Shown here piece after piece: positions 29,506 through 38,977 of a DNA stretch of 64,000 nt. Each line of letters begins with the position of its first letter. Within the stretch, counting starts at the first letter, position 1. The notes under the pieces are model-generated. The model was not told the origin of the DNA. It saw only the letters and a program-made list of their open reading frames with translations, and ran no database searches. The stretch lies in the NCBI GenBank assembly GCA_038503065.1, contig JBCAMK010000005.1:1116001-1180000 (forward strand), given 5' to 3'. The stretch comes from Paragyromitra xinjiangensis (taxonomy: Eukaryota; Ascomycota; Pezizomycetes; Pezizales; Discinaceae). The position numbers were made by a program, and so were the translations under genes.

Positions 29506-31803
29506 TTATTTATTTATTTATTTATTGTTCATACTCGCATGCATCCGAAACGGATATGGCGTACAGCAGAAGAAAACCCAACAGGAACATAAAAGAAAAC
29601 AAAACAAAACTAACTAATCCTCCACCAGTTCCAACTCAGCCTCTTCTAGGCTCGTCATCAGTGAATGTGTTAATACCCCGATCTAGTGACTCCCTCTCAC
29701 AGTGTCAAGACTACCCTGGGCATTCTTCCTTTACCATCGCTTGCTTTGTGCCTATAGCACTCCTTCCACCAGGTCCAGAGACCCCTGAAGGTTGGATACA
29801 TCAATAAGGGTGGGGTGTAACTTAAGTTACCATGCGATCCTGACGTTCGCTGGCACTAAGTTTGGCTTGGGTGAGTTTGAGGCAACCAGAAAAGTTACCA
29901 CGATGCGGTTCGTTACAGTTCTTGCAACGGATGATAGTGTGGAGGCAGGGAGCTCCCTTGATGGTGCAAGAGGAGGTTGCGCAGGAATGGGAGGATGCTG
30001 TATGAGGCCCAGCACAGATGTTGCAGAAGGGTGTCTTGCTGGTACAGCGTTGTTGTGGGTGGCCAAAGGCCAGGCAGGTAGTGCATTGGGTGTCTGGCCC
30101 AAAGCGAAGGTATTTGGTGACTTTGTGACGAAGTCCAAACATGGAGAGCCCTCTCTCAAGGGCAGTGGTGGCAGGCTGCTTCCCCACAATGGTAAGAACC
30201 ATGGAGGATGCCTGTTTCCCCTCTCTCTGCTCAGGTCTGGTGAGCCAGCGGGGGTCGCGGAGTAGGGTGGTGCCTGGGTTAAACTGCTCAACCTCAGATC
30301 TGATTTGCTGGAAGCCCTCTTCGCCAGAGGGAATGGAGGTGGGAATGTTGTGCACAACAACTTGGGTTAGGACTGCTTCCTTCTCCATGCTGTTGGCATT
30401 GGGAATGGTGTTGCGAACAACTTCCTCAAGCTTCTGTCTTTGCTTAAGGAGGGAGTCAGAGGTAGTGGAGGTGACAGCAATGAGCTGCACATGGTGAGCT
30501 GGTGTGAATCGCACCTCTGCAATCAATGGCCTTTCCAGGGCAGCATTGACTGCATTGGGAATGAGGAGTGGGGTGATGTCATCAGGAATGGGTAGACCAT
30601 TCCTAGTGATGATGAGTGTACGGTCGCGTTTTGGGGGGTTTGGAGGTGTTTTGGTAGGCTTGGAGGCCTTGCTGGCGGGTCTGGGAGCCCTTTTAGAGGC
30701 AACCTGAGCCCAGGAGGTGGTGGCTGGCGGGGGAGGTGGGGGGAGGTTGGCAGAGGTCAGAATGGTTGTGAGAGTCCGTTTCTGTTCCAGGTCTGCAACC
30801 TTGGAGGTGAGGGTAGCCACCTTTTCCACTAGAGCTGGGTCGTTGTGGAAGGTAGGGGCTGGTGGGGGTGTATTGATGGCTTTTTCAAGCTGTTTGACGC
30901 GTTTTGTGAGTGCTTTGATGAGCCTGTTCTGCTCATCCATCACTGCGAAGAGGGAGGGGTTGTAGTTCTCCCCAGTGCCAATGGCACCAAGGCGATCCAA
31001 ATTGCTGTTAGAATCATCCATCTGGATGACTGGAGGTAGGGTGGTAGAGAAGGTGAGGGGTCCCTCAGTGTCCGTCATGTCAGAGTCAGACTCTTCTAGG
31101 AGGACAGAGCCACTCTCTGTGGGCTCTGTGGCGGGCAGGGAGGCATAGTGAGGTAGGGGTACTGCTGGGCGAAGTGGCAGGGCTTGTGTAGGTGTTTGCT
31201 CTGGGTCACCATGGAGCAGAGGCGAAAAACGGGTGTTTGGAGGTGTTGTAGGGGCGCCAAACGGCGTTTGGAGCGAGTTTTGAGGTGAGCTAGTCACAGA
31301 AGAGGGAGACCTGAAGCCTCTGCCTCTCCCTCTGCCTCTAGACGAAGAGGAAGACATAGAGAAGGGTCCTGAACCGACAGGAGGAGGTGGGGTGTGTTGG
31401 GGGGGGGTCCCTGGCGGAGGGAAATGGGAAATCGAGCAGAACTTCTGCAGTTCTGGTCGGATCCGAACGAACGAGAGGGCGATCGAACGGGCGCGCTGAG
31501 GCGGTTCCAAAAAGCCCGGGGTCGAGCTAATCGGACGAAAACTGGTGGAGTTATGACAAAATGCAGATTGCCAAAGTTTGGTGAGGTTTTTGTTGTTGGG
31601 GGGGAAAAGAGGGGTAAAACAGCGAATTCGACAACAACTTTTGCAAATCGAGAGCGACCTCGACGTACAATAGCAGGATCGAACGAGGGCAGCGAGCTGA
31701 TTCCGAATAATCAAAAATCTCGTTAATCGGAGTAGTATTGGTGGAGTTGTGACCAAAAAGTCACTTTGGCGTTGTTGTTGTCGGTTGTAACAGGTTCGAG
31801 GTT
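29506..31803 (-). mobile_element. LINE2 copy 2: ORF1-only element inserted in Gypsy B RT
   Basis: This minus-strand copy has its (AATA)n tail at 29506 and its 5' end AACCGACAAC near 31786, plus 17 extra bases before the duplication. AATGCTGTCAGGGA is duplicated at 29492-29505 and 31804-31817. It has the same structure as copy 1: a two-unit 5' UTR, one ORF and a 3' UTR without RT. An intact ORF1 and a clean duplication mean recent mobilisation in trans. Confidence 0.9.
29822..31357 (-). CDS. LINE2 copy 2 ORF1 protein (intact, 511 aa)
   Basis: The start is ATG 31357 (MSSSSSRGRGRGRG). An upstream in-frame extension exists in this copy but is closed by a stop in copy 1, so this Met is preferred. 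The order is a basic Gly/Arg/Ser N terminus, a Pro-rich segment, a predicted coiled coil (ALTKRVKQLEKAI), a central RRM-like stretch (TLIITRNGLPIPDDI to VRNTIPNANSM), and three CCHC-type knuckles near the C terminus. It probably binds the element RNA and acts as a chaperone. No endonuclease or RT follows. Confidence 0.85.
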   Translation of the reverse strand: MSSSSSRGRGRGRGFRSPSSVTSSPQNSLQTPFGAPTTPPNTRFSPLLHGDPEQTPTQALPLRPAVPLPHYASLPATEPTESGSVLLEESDSDMTDTEGPLTFSTTLPPVIQMDDSNSNLDRLGAIGTGENYNPSLFAVMDEQNRLIKALTKRVKQLEKAINTPPPAPTFHNDPALVEKVATLTSKVADLEQKRTLTTILTSANLPPPPPPATTSWAQVASKRAPRPASKASKPTKTPPNPPKRDRTLIITRNGLPIPDDITPLLIPNAVNAALERPLIAEVRFTPAHHVQLIAVTSTTSDSLLKQRQKLEEVVRNTIPNANSMEKEAVLTQVVVHNIPTSIPSGEEGFQQIRSEVEQFNPGTTLLRDPRWLTRPEQREGKQASSMVLTIVGKQPATTALERGLSMFGLRHKVTKYLRFGPDTQCTTCLAFGHPQQRCTSKTPFCNICAGPHTASSHSCATSSCTIKGAPCLHTIIRCKNCNEPHRGNFSGCLKLTQAKLSASERQDRMVT

Positions 31804-32922
31804 AATGCTGTCAGGGAGTGGCCGGTACCTAGAACTGTGAAGGATGTGCAGGCCTTCTTAGGCTTCGCCAACTTCTACAGGAGATTCATAGCAGGTTTCA
31901 GTCGGGTTTGCAAGCCCTTGACGGATCTGCTGATGAAAGACAAGAAGTGGTTCTGGACTGCCGCTTGTGACAGAGCTTTCAAGGAACTCAAGCAGCTGTT
32001 CACAAGTGAACCAGTCCTAGTTCATTTTCACCCCAGTAGGCGCACAGTTGTAGAAACTGATGCAAGTGACTTTGCGAAAGGTGCAGTGTTATCTCAGTAT
32101 GGCGAGGATGGGAAGCTACACCCTGTGGCCTTCTACTCCAAGAAGTTTTCCCCCGCCGAGATAAACTATGACATCCATGACAAGGAAATGGGCGCCATAG
32201 TGGCTGCTTTCCGAGAATGGGAGCACCTTTTGAAGTCAGTAGAGGGAGAAGTCACTGTGTTCACCGACCATAAGAACCTCGAGTACTTCAACAGTACCAA
32301 GGTCTTAACCCGCCGGCAGGCCAGATGGTCTGAAGACCTGGCGGGTTATAACTTTAAGGTGGTCTACAGATCCGGTGACAAGAATGGGAAGCCAGATGTC
32401 CTATCCAGACGGTGGGATCACTGCCTAGGAGAGGGAGGTGAACCTGCAGTTGCAGAACCGCAGTTGTTTTTCCGTGCTGGGCAATTGGTGTTGAACCCTG
32501 CTAGGCTAGCGGCCATCAGAGTTCACCAACTCCAGTCTACATTCTTGCAGAGGCTTGAAGCTGCGGCAGCTCAAGATATCCAGTGGCAAGGCATCTGCCA
32601 GGCACTACAGGAGAAGAAAGAAGGATTAGACCCGTCACTGTCCCTCAAGGATGGTTTAGTGTTCTATAAGAACCGATGGTATGTCCCGGAAGGCAGAGAC
32701 CTCCACCAGGAAATCTTCACTGAGTGTCATGATAGCAAGATGGCCGGTCACTTCGGGCAGTTCAAGACAGTTGAGAAAATCAAGTCCAACTTCCACTGGC
32801 CCAACATGGATAAGGACATTGAAGAGTATGTCCGGAGCTGTGATAGCTGCCAGAGGAACAAAACCGCCCACCACAAGAAGTACGGCGAGTTATTACCTCT
32901 GGAGGTGCCCTACCGACCTTGG
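31804..32922 (+). pseudogene. Gypsy B pol, second part: RT thumb, RNase H, integrase finger
   Basis: It resumes after LINE2 with VKDVQAFLGFANFYRRFI, then RNase H (ETDASDFAKGAVLSQ, HDKEMGAIVAAFREWEH, DVLSRRWDH) and the integrase HHCC region ending CDSCQRNKTAHHKK. The frame passes PYRPW and then enters LINE1 copy 1, giving a short chimeric tail to 33006. The DDE core is missing. There is no stop in this block, unlike Gypsy A. Confidence 0.9.
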
Positions 32923-33239
32923 ACCTCATCCTGCACGAGCAAAAAGATCCCTGCAAAACTCCAATTCTACGTTGCAACGGCGTTACACACTGCAAAAAGT
33001 CTTTAACTCTTCGGCTTCATTTCTCACCACTTCCCCGCACTCACACCTCTTCATCGGGCGCTCTGCCCCTATACATCCTGGATCCGCCCCAGGCTCCTCC
33101 CAGGAGATCCCGCACACCCTCTCCATCTCCTGTGAAGCTGGTGACCTTTGGCACCAACTTCACCCTCCCCCTCATCGGCAAGAAAAGAACCCTCTCGAAC
33201 CCTTCCCCAGCACCTGCTCGCTCAGGATCTCCCACTAAG

Positions 33240-34658
33240 ATGGCACAACCTGGACCCTCTACCGCGCAGTCCCTCTTTGACACTGGCCCTCAGGGCCTTT
33301 CCACAGACTCACAATACATCGATGAAGCTCTAATGCAGGAGCTCCCTGATGATTCCACCCCCAATTGGCTCCGTGAATTTTCAATCACGGAAGACTACAT
33401 GCCGGAAATCCCTGATGAAGGCAACACCGAGCAATACACAGCCTGGCTACTAAAATCCAGTTTCGCTCGCCTCAACACGCAAACTGAGGAAAACAACACC
33501 CATCTCCTCGCCAAAGTAGCCATGCAGGAGAATGACATCGTCAGGCTCACGGATCAAACAAAGATCCTTCAAGAAATGGTCGGAAAGCTATCCACCACCC
33601 TCAACAACATGGCCAGATCACTTCAAACCATCGACAAAAACACCACTCAACCTGCCCGCACCCCTGCACCTGCCAGCAATCAACAGCAAAAGCCGCCCCA
33701 AACAGCCCAGAAACCTCAGACTCCACTGCTAAACAATGGCAAACCTATGACATACGCACAAGCAGCCAATGCCCCCGCAGACCCTTTCACTGAAGTCAAT
33801 AAGGGCAACAAGAAGAAGAAGGCTCTCCCTCCCAAGCTCTTCCAACCCCAATTCACGGCAATCAACCGCCAAATCATCCTCGAAACCTCTGGTGACCTCC
33901 CCCCAGCTCTCACCAACAACTCCCTCCTCGCTGCCATCAATAAGGAGCTCGCCCCGCGCAACATATCAATCCTCATCTGCACCAAAACTGCAAGACACAA
34001 TTTTGTACTCACCACTCGCCCTGACGAATCCGCTGAACAAATCTGCTCGGCATACAATAAGGAAATCGAAACAGCCTGCAACTTACTCCACATCCCCCTC
34101 TCCGAAGCTCGACCCAACTCCAAATGGTCCAAGTTCATCATCCATGGCATCCCCACCAAGAACACCATGGCGGAAGTAGCGGAGCAAATGGCCATTTCAG
34201 TCACAACTTTCACCCTTGCCCAAACTCCCAGATGGCTCACTACACCGGAGGCAAGAACCAATAAAACCCACTCAGCCATCGTCATCGCCCTTCCTCAAAA
34301 ATTCACCATGGAGACCCTGGGTCTTCACCAAATTCCCCTCTTCAATTCATTTTGCTGCATTCAAGAATACATCGCCGTTTCCCCCACCACCCAATGCCAA
34401 AAGTGCCAAGAATTCGGCCACCACCAACAAACTTGCAAGAAGGACTTCAAATGCGCGATCTGCGCAGAGGCCCATGAAACCATCAAACACCCCTGCACCT
34501 CAGCGGGATGCCCGGCTGGAATTAAATGCATCCACCCACCCATCCGCTGTGCGAACTGCAATCAAGGCCACAAAGCCTACGAACGCAAAGTCTGCATTGC
34601 ATACACCAAGCTCACAGAGAGCCTCAAATCCTCCCGAATTAACACTACCACCGCTTAA
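33240..34658 (+). CDS. LINE1 copy 1 ORF1 protein
   Basis: 472 aa from ATG 33240 (MAQPGPSTAQS). The same frame is open and conserved for about 105 codons upstream without an ATG. It has a helical middle part (ENDIVRLTDQTKILQEMV), a Lys-rich KGNKKKKALPPKLF, then three CCHC-like knuckles (CQKCQEFGHHQQTC, CAICAEAHETIKHPC, CANCNQGHKAYERKVC). The role is RNA binding in the retrotransposition RNP. The stop TAA overlaps the ORF2 ATG as TAATG. Confidence 0.9.
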   Translation: MAQPGPSTAQSLFDTGPQGLSTDSQYIDEALMQELPDDSTPNWLREFSITEDYMPEIPDEGNTEQYTAWLLKSSFARLNTQTEENNTHLLAKVAMQENDIVRLTDQTKILQEMVGKLSTTLNNMARSLQTIDKNTTQPARTPAPASNQQQKPPQTAQKPQTPLLNNGKPMTYAQAANAPADPFTEVNKGNKKKKALPPKLFQPQFTAINRQIILETSGDLPPALTNNSLLAAINKELAPRNISILICTKTARHNFVLTTRPDESAEQICSAYNKEIETACNLLHIPLSEARPNSKWSKFIIHGIPTKNTMAEVAEQMAISVTTFTLAQTPRWLTTPEARTNKTHSAIVIALPQKFTMETLGLHQIPLFNSFCCIQEYIAVSPTTQCQKCQEFGHHQQTCKKDFKCAICAEAHETIKHPCTSAGCPAGIKCIHPPIRCANCNQGHKAYERKVCIAYTKLTESLKSSRINTTTA

Positions 34659-37600
34659 TGGAGGTACAACCTCCCACAACAGGCATAGCCATGGCACAGC
34701 AGCTGAACTGCGCCAAAGGACAGGCCTCCACCCTTTCAGTCATTTCTTCTTTTGACCACTCTCAACACACCCTCATTCTTATGCTACAAGAACCATGGCT
34801 TGACCATAATTTACTTCCTCCTACTTCCAAAACTGCGGATGCATACTATCCTTCTTCATCACCTAAGGTTATCACTTATATTAAGAAAAATTTAAAAAAC
34901 ACAAAAATAATCACTACACTCTCGCCCAATCCCAACATAATTTCAATTCTCCTAAAAATCCCCCATCTTACTCTTGAGATCTGCAATATATACATTCAAC
35001 CACGCAGCAGCTCCAACGATCACCACCTTCCACTTCTTTCACACCACTTCCACCAGAACACAATTCTCGCAGGGGACTTCAACCTTCACCACCCTTGGTG
35101 GTACGGCCCCATTACCGAGAATTATCAACACCTCTTCTCGCACCGAATTGCGTTAACGGAACAAATCACCAACTGGCTCGAAACCAACAACTTCCGCCTC
35201 CTTAACAAACCAGGCATTCTAACCCACTTTCCCAGAAACGGACAAAGACCCAGCATCGTAGATCTCACTATGGTAAGAGGTCTCACCGATACCTGTGGAC
35301 CCTGGTCAGCTCCCCCCAATTGCCCACACAACTCTGATCATGTTTCCCTAAACACAACACTCTACATTCACCCTCCGGAATATTCCAGCCGACGCTTATT
35401 TTCAAAAACGAATTGGCCATTATTCCACAACATCATCCAAGAAGCAGCCATTCCCTTCAACTATTCCAATGAAGAGAAAGCCAACCTCACCCTCACCCAT
35501 ATCACAAACACCATCAATCTAGCCATAGATTCAACGGTACCCTTGTCCAAACCCCGCTCACATTCTAAGTCCTGGTGGACACCCAACCTCAAAGCCCTAA
35601 AAAGAAAATTATCATGGGCAGAATCACAAGCGCGGAAACCCAATGCCCTCCCTCACTGGCGTACCCTAGCCAACTCCACAAGAAAGGAATACAAAACCGA
35701 AATAATGCTAGCCAAATGGGACCACTGGCACCGTACTCTCAAAGATATTACTCCCAGCTCCGCCTGGAACCTCATGAACAGAAGCACGGCACGCAACAAG
35801 CCCAACATCCCTCCCATAAATAAACTAGAATCCAACGAGGAAATTGGCAAAGCCTTCCGCCTCACCTTCTTCCCCCCCCAGCCCACTCCTCCCGACTTTC
35901 CCCTAAACTTCTTACCCCCTCCTTCCGCCAACATCGAATCCATTCCCTTCCTAGTCACGGAAGAGGAAATCGAATTCCTCCTTCAGAAATCAAACATGCG
36001 CACTGCAGTTGGCCCAGATGGGATTAACCACATCACACTCAGAGAGGTCCACCGCGCTCGCCCTTCCATTCTTACCTCTCTTTTCAACAACCTCCTACAC
36101 TTGGGTATCATGCCAGCCTCATGGAAGATAACTCACTGCGTCCCCATCCCCAAATCAAACAAGGCGGACTACTCATCTCCCAAAAGTTACCGCCCTGTTT
36201 CACTCCTCTCCTGCTTTGGCAAACTATTGGAGAAAATAGTTGCCCGCAAACTTGAAACATGCGCAACAAAAAACGGCGCCATACGACCACATCACACAGG
36301 AGCCAGGACTGGCTTTTCCGCCACCGACTCCCTTCACCTCATCCTCACCCCCGCACAAAGACAGTTACTGATACCTGTCCCACACAACGATAAAAGGGCA
36401 ATAAAGCGCCCCTCCCGTCCTTCCATCCTGGCAACGGACATCGACGGAGCCTTTAACTGCGTTTCCCACCCCCACCTGATAAAAATCTTGGAACACTACA
36501 CCTTTCCCCCATGGTGCATCAAATGGATGCAAAGCTTCACCTCCAACCGTACACTCGCCTTCCGAATCAACAACGAACTAGAAGCACCCCAACCACTTAC
36601 AGTTGGTCTTCCACAAGGCTCACCGCTCTCATCCATTGCGTTCGTTATCTACGCCGCAGCACTTGATCCGCCCACTCCACATCCTTCTGAAATTTCTACT
36701 ATCTACATAGATGATGACACCGCCTTACAAATGAGCAAGAAACCCGCTTTCGCCACCATTCGTTTAGCAGAAAGACACAAAGCGAAAGAAAAACGGGCCT
36801 CCTATCTCAACATCAGATTTTCCGAACCCAAAACGGAATTAATTCATCTTATTACCCCTTTTACCAGCCACCCACCAACCCAAACCATAACATTAAACAA
36901 TAAGACACTTCTTCCCCTGCCTCACATCAAAGTCCTAGGCATTATACTAGACCAAAGGCTTAATTTTCACACACACTGCCAACAAGCCGCATCTCGACTA
37001 CGAACCTCCCTATATCTGGTGAACAACTTAGTCAAAGACAAGGGTCCCACCCCTAACCTCCTCCATCAACTCACCCTCACCATCATCCTCCCAGCAGCCT
37101 TATATGGCTCCGAGGTATGGTGGACCGGATCACAAAGCATTTTAGATCGACTTTCACCAGCCTATCATCGCACCGCAAGGCTAATATCTGGCCTTTCTAA
37201 ATTCACCCCCATACACAAGTTATTACCTGAAGCCGGGCTAGCTCCGCTCCACCTTTTACTCGACATGCGCACCCAATATTATGGATTACGCATTCTCCGC
37301 AATCCCAAACACCCCTTACATCACACATTGCTACAATACTTACATCCCACCGAATTCAAAGGCACTGGCCTCCAACGAGTCGGCTCTTTGATCGCCAGAC
37401 TCTTAACTGGTGCCCCACTCGAAGATCTTTCCCTTCCCAATCACCCCTTTTTACATTCATCTCATATACATATCCAAGGCACAAAACAGTCAGCCTCCCT
37501 AACCCATATGGACTGGCTACATGGCTTAACGGATGCCTGGATCTTATATTCCGACGGTTCCCGCGCTGAAAACGGCATTACTGCCTCAGGCTGGAATATC

Positions 37601-38392
37601 CAACACATTCAATACGGGATTTCCACTTCCTCTCACCAGGGCAATTGCAACCTGGGACACCATTGTGAAAACGAGGACGCGGAAATACATGGCATCCAAG
37701 AAGCCTTATATTTCCTAATTCACAACTTGCCTGCGGACAACTCTACCATATACCTCTGCGTTGACAACCAGAACGCACTCCTATCCCTTTCGGGCAATAG
37801 TACTTCTAACCGCCAATACCTAAAAGACACACTGGCACACATATCCACATTAAACAACCTCAATTCAGAAGTTTTTGGCCGATGGACTCCATCACACACA
37901 AACATTCCTGGCAACGAAATCGCCGATCAGATGGCCAAACAAGGCCTCTTCCTCCCGCCATGCAAGCATACTTGCTTCACACTGGGTTGGCTCCGTCTCC
38001 AACCCAAGCTTAACCTCCTCAAGTTATGGCAACAAACAACTGAAACCCCTGTTGCTCTCCACCCCCCTCCAGTCGTTCGCTTTCTTCGCCGAAACCAAGC
38101 GAAAGCAATATCCACCCTCCGCACTCAACAAACTAAGGTGGACCCAAATCCCCTCAACCCTCCTACCACATGTCAATGTGGAGCCATAAACTCTTCTCCA
38201 CACTTAGCCCTCGCCTGCCCATTCAATCGCACCACCCGACCAGACTGGGGCCATGATTGGTACTCAGCCATCCTCCTCAATAACAACCACATTGACCTCT
38301 TGCACTTCATCCGCGAGAACAATTTGGCTACGATTTCAACGAATAAATATCTTTATCGCGTATCGAATACGAATTTGCTAAACATAAATTGA
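34658..38392 (+). CDS. LINE1 copy 1 ORF2: APE endonuclease, RT, RNase H (1244 aa)
   Basis: ORF2 starts inside the ORF1 stop (TAATG). The N-terminal APE-like endonuclease has LQEPW (about residues 43-47), AGDFNLHHPWW (138-148) and NSDHVSL near 227. RT motifs are YRPVSLLSCFGKLLEKI, TDIDGAFNCVSH, GLPQGSPLSS and YIDDD at 683-687. RNase H follows with YSDGSRAENG, ENEDAEIHGIQEA, CVDNQNALL and WTPSHTNIPGNEIAD. A CxC...C Cys/His cluster is near the end. RNase H together with APE and CCHC knuckles fits the fungal Tad1 group. The full-length frame indicates recent activity. Confidence 0.93.
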   Translation: MEVQPPTTGIAMAQQLNCAKGQASTLSVISSFDHSQHTLILMLQEPWLDHNLLPPTSKTADAYYPSSSPKVITYIKKNLKNTKIITTLSPNPNIISILLKIPHLTLEICNIYIQPRSSSNDHHLPLLSHHFHQNTILAGDFNLHHPWWYGPITENYQHLFSHRIALTEQITNWLETNNFRLLNKPGILTHFPRNGQRPSIVDLTMVRGLTDTCGPWSAPPNCPHNSDHVSLNTTLYIHPPEYSSRRLFSKTNWPLFHNIIQEAAIPFNYSNEEKANLTLTHITNTINLAIDSTVPLSKPRSHSKSWWTPNLKALKRKLSWAESQARKPNALPHWRTLANSTRKEYKTEIMLAKWDHWHRTLKDITPSSAWNLMNRSTARNKPNIPPINKLESNEEIGKAFRLTFFPPQPTPPDFPLNFLPPPSANIESIPFLVTEEEIEFLLQKSNMRTAVGPDGINHITLREVHRARPSILTSLFNNLLHLGIMPASWKITHCVPIPKSNKADYSSPKSYRPVSLLSCFGKLLEKIVARKLETCATKNGAIRPHHTGARTGFSATDSLHLILTPAQRQLLIPVPHNDKRAIKRPSRPSILATDIDGAFNCVSHPHLIKILEHYTFPPWCIKWMQSFTSNRTLAFRINNELEAPQPLTVGLPQGSPLSSIAFVIYAAALDPPTPHPSEISTIYIDDDTALQMSKKPAFATIRLAERHKAKEKRASYLNIRFSEPKTELIHLITPFTSHPPTQTITLNNKTLLPLPHIKVLGIILDQRLNFHTHCQQAASRLRTSLYLVNNLVKDKGPTPNLLHQLTLTIILPAALYGSEVWWTGSQSILDRLSPAYHRTARLISGLSKFTPIHKLLPEAGLAPLHLLLDMRTQYYGLRILRNPKHPLHHTLLQYLHPTEFKGTGLQRVGSLIARLLTGAPLEDLSLPNHPFLHSSHIHIQGTKQSASLTHMDWLHGLTDAWILYSDGSRAENGITASGWNIQHIQYGISTSSHQGNCNLGHHCENEDAEIHGIQEALYFLIHNLPADNSTIYLCVDNQNALLSLSGNSTSNRQYLKDTLAHISTLNNLNSEVFGRWTPSHTNIPGNEIADQMAKQGLFLPPCKHTCFTLGWLRLQPKLNLLKLWQQTTETPVALHPPPVVRFLRRNQAKAISTLRTQQTKVDPNPLNPPTTCQCGAINSSPHLALACPFNRTTRPDWGHDWYSAILLNNNHIDLLHFIRENNLATISTNKYLYRVSNTNLLNIN

Positions 38393-38660
38393 TCATAAGG
38401 CAATCCGGGCGGGGGAAATTTTTCTTTTGTATCCGGATGGTTTAAGTTCAGTTATAAAATTTTCCTTAAGAATGATTTAGTTGGTTCGGTTATGTTGTTA
38501 CGTTTTGTATTTCTTTTATTTTTTTATTTTTATGTTATATTTACGGGGATGTTGAGGTTGGCGGTGGTTGAGACCATGTATTTCATATACGCGTGTCATT
38601 CAGTAGCTAGTTAGGTTAGCGACTGTCTAAAATTAAATGAAATTGGAAATTGGAAATTGG
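38393..38660 (+). other. LINE1 3' UTR and (GAAATTG)3 tail (type copy)
   Basis: This is the AT-rich 3' UTR after ORF2, containing GCAATCCGGGCGGGGGAA, TTATAAAATTTTCCTTAAG and GTGTCATTCAGTAGCTAGTT. It ends in three exact GAAATTG units plus G (38639-38660). Copies 2 and 3 end identically at 44398 and 52071. The conserved 3' part is probably the RT recognition region; the heptamer tail replaces a poly(A). Confidence 0.8.
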
Positions 38661-38977
38661 ACCTCATCCTGCACGAGCAAAAAGATCCCTGCAAAACTCC
38701 AATTCTACGTTGCAACGGCGTTACACACCGCAAAAAGTCTTTAACTCTTCGGCTTCATTTCTCACCACTTCCCCACTCCCGCACCCTTTCATCGGGCGCT
38801 CTGCCCCAAATCATCCTGGATCCGCCCCAAACTCCTCCCAGGAGATCCCGCACACCATCCCCATCTCCTGTGAAGCTGGTGACCTTCGGCACCAACTTCA
38901 CCCTCCCCCTCATTGGCAAGAAAAGAACCCTCTCAAACCCTTCCCCAGCTCCCGCTCGCTCAGGTTCACCCACCAAG

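Larger units (their letters stand above)
24910..32922 (+). mobile_element. Gypsy B: Ty3/Gypsy element with gag intron, cut by LINE2 and LINE1
   Basis: It has a 5' LTR (24910-25642), a self-complementary priming region, gag in two exons (25683-27876) and pol from 28064. Pol is interrupted at 29506 by LINE2 copy 2 (with duplication AATGCTGTCAGGGA) and ended at 32922 by the LINE1 array. No 3' LTR is visible. The two pol blocks together give protease, RT, RNase H and the integrase zinc finger. It is a close relative of Gypsy A but better preserved. Confidence 0.9.
32923..38660 (+). mobile_element. LINE1 copy 1 (full length, first of a head-to-tail array)
   Basis: This 5738-bp Tad1-like element runs from ACCTCATCCTGC to three GAAATTG units plus G (38639-38660). 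Its 5' end abuts TTGG in the Gypsy B integrase; its tail abuts the 5' end of copy 2. ORF1 and ORF2 are intact. A 3' UTR of about 270 bp (38393-38660) is AT-rich. It is the best candidate for an active LINE in the window. Confidence 0.93.
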
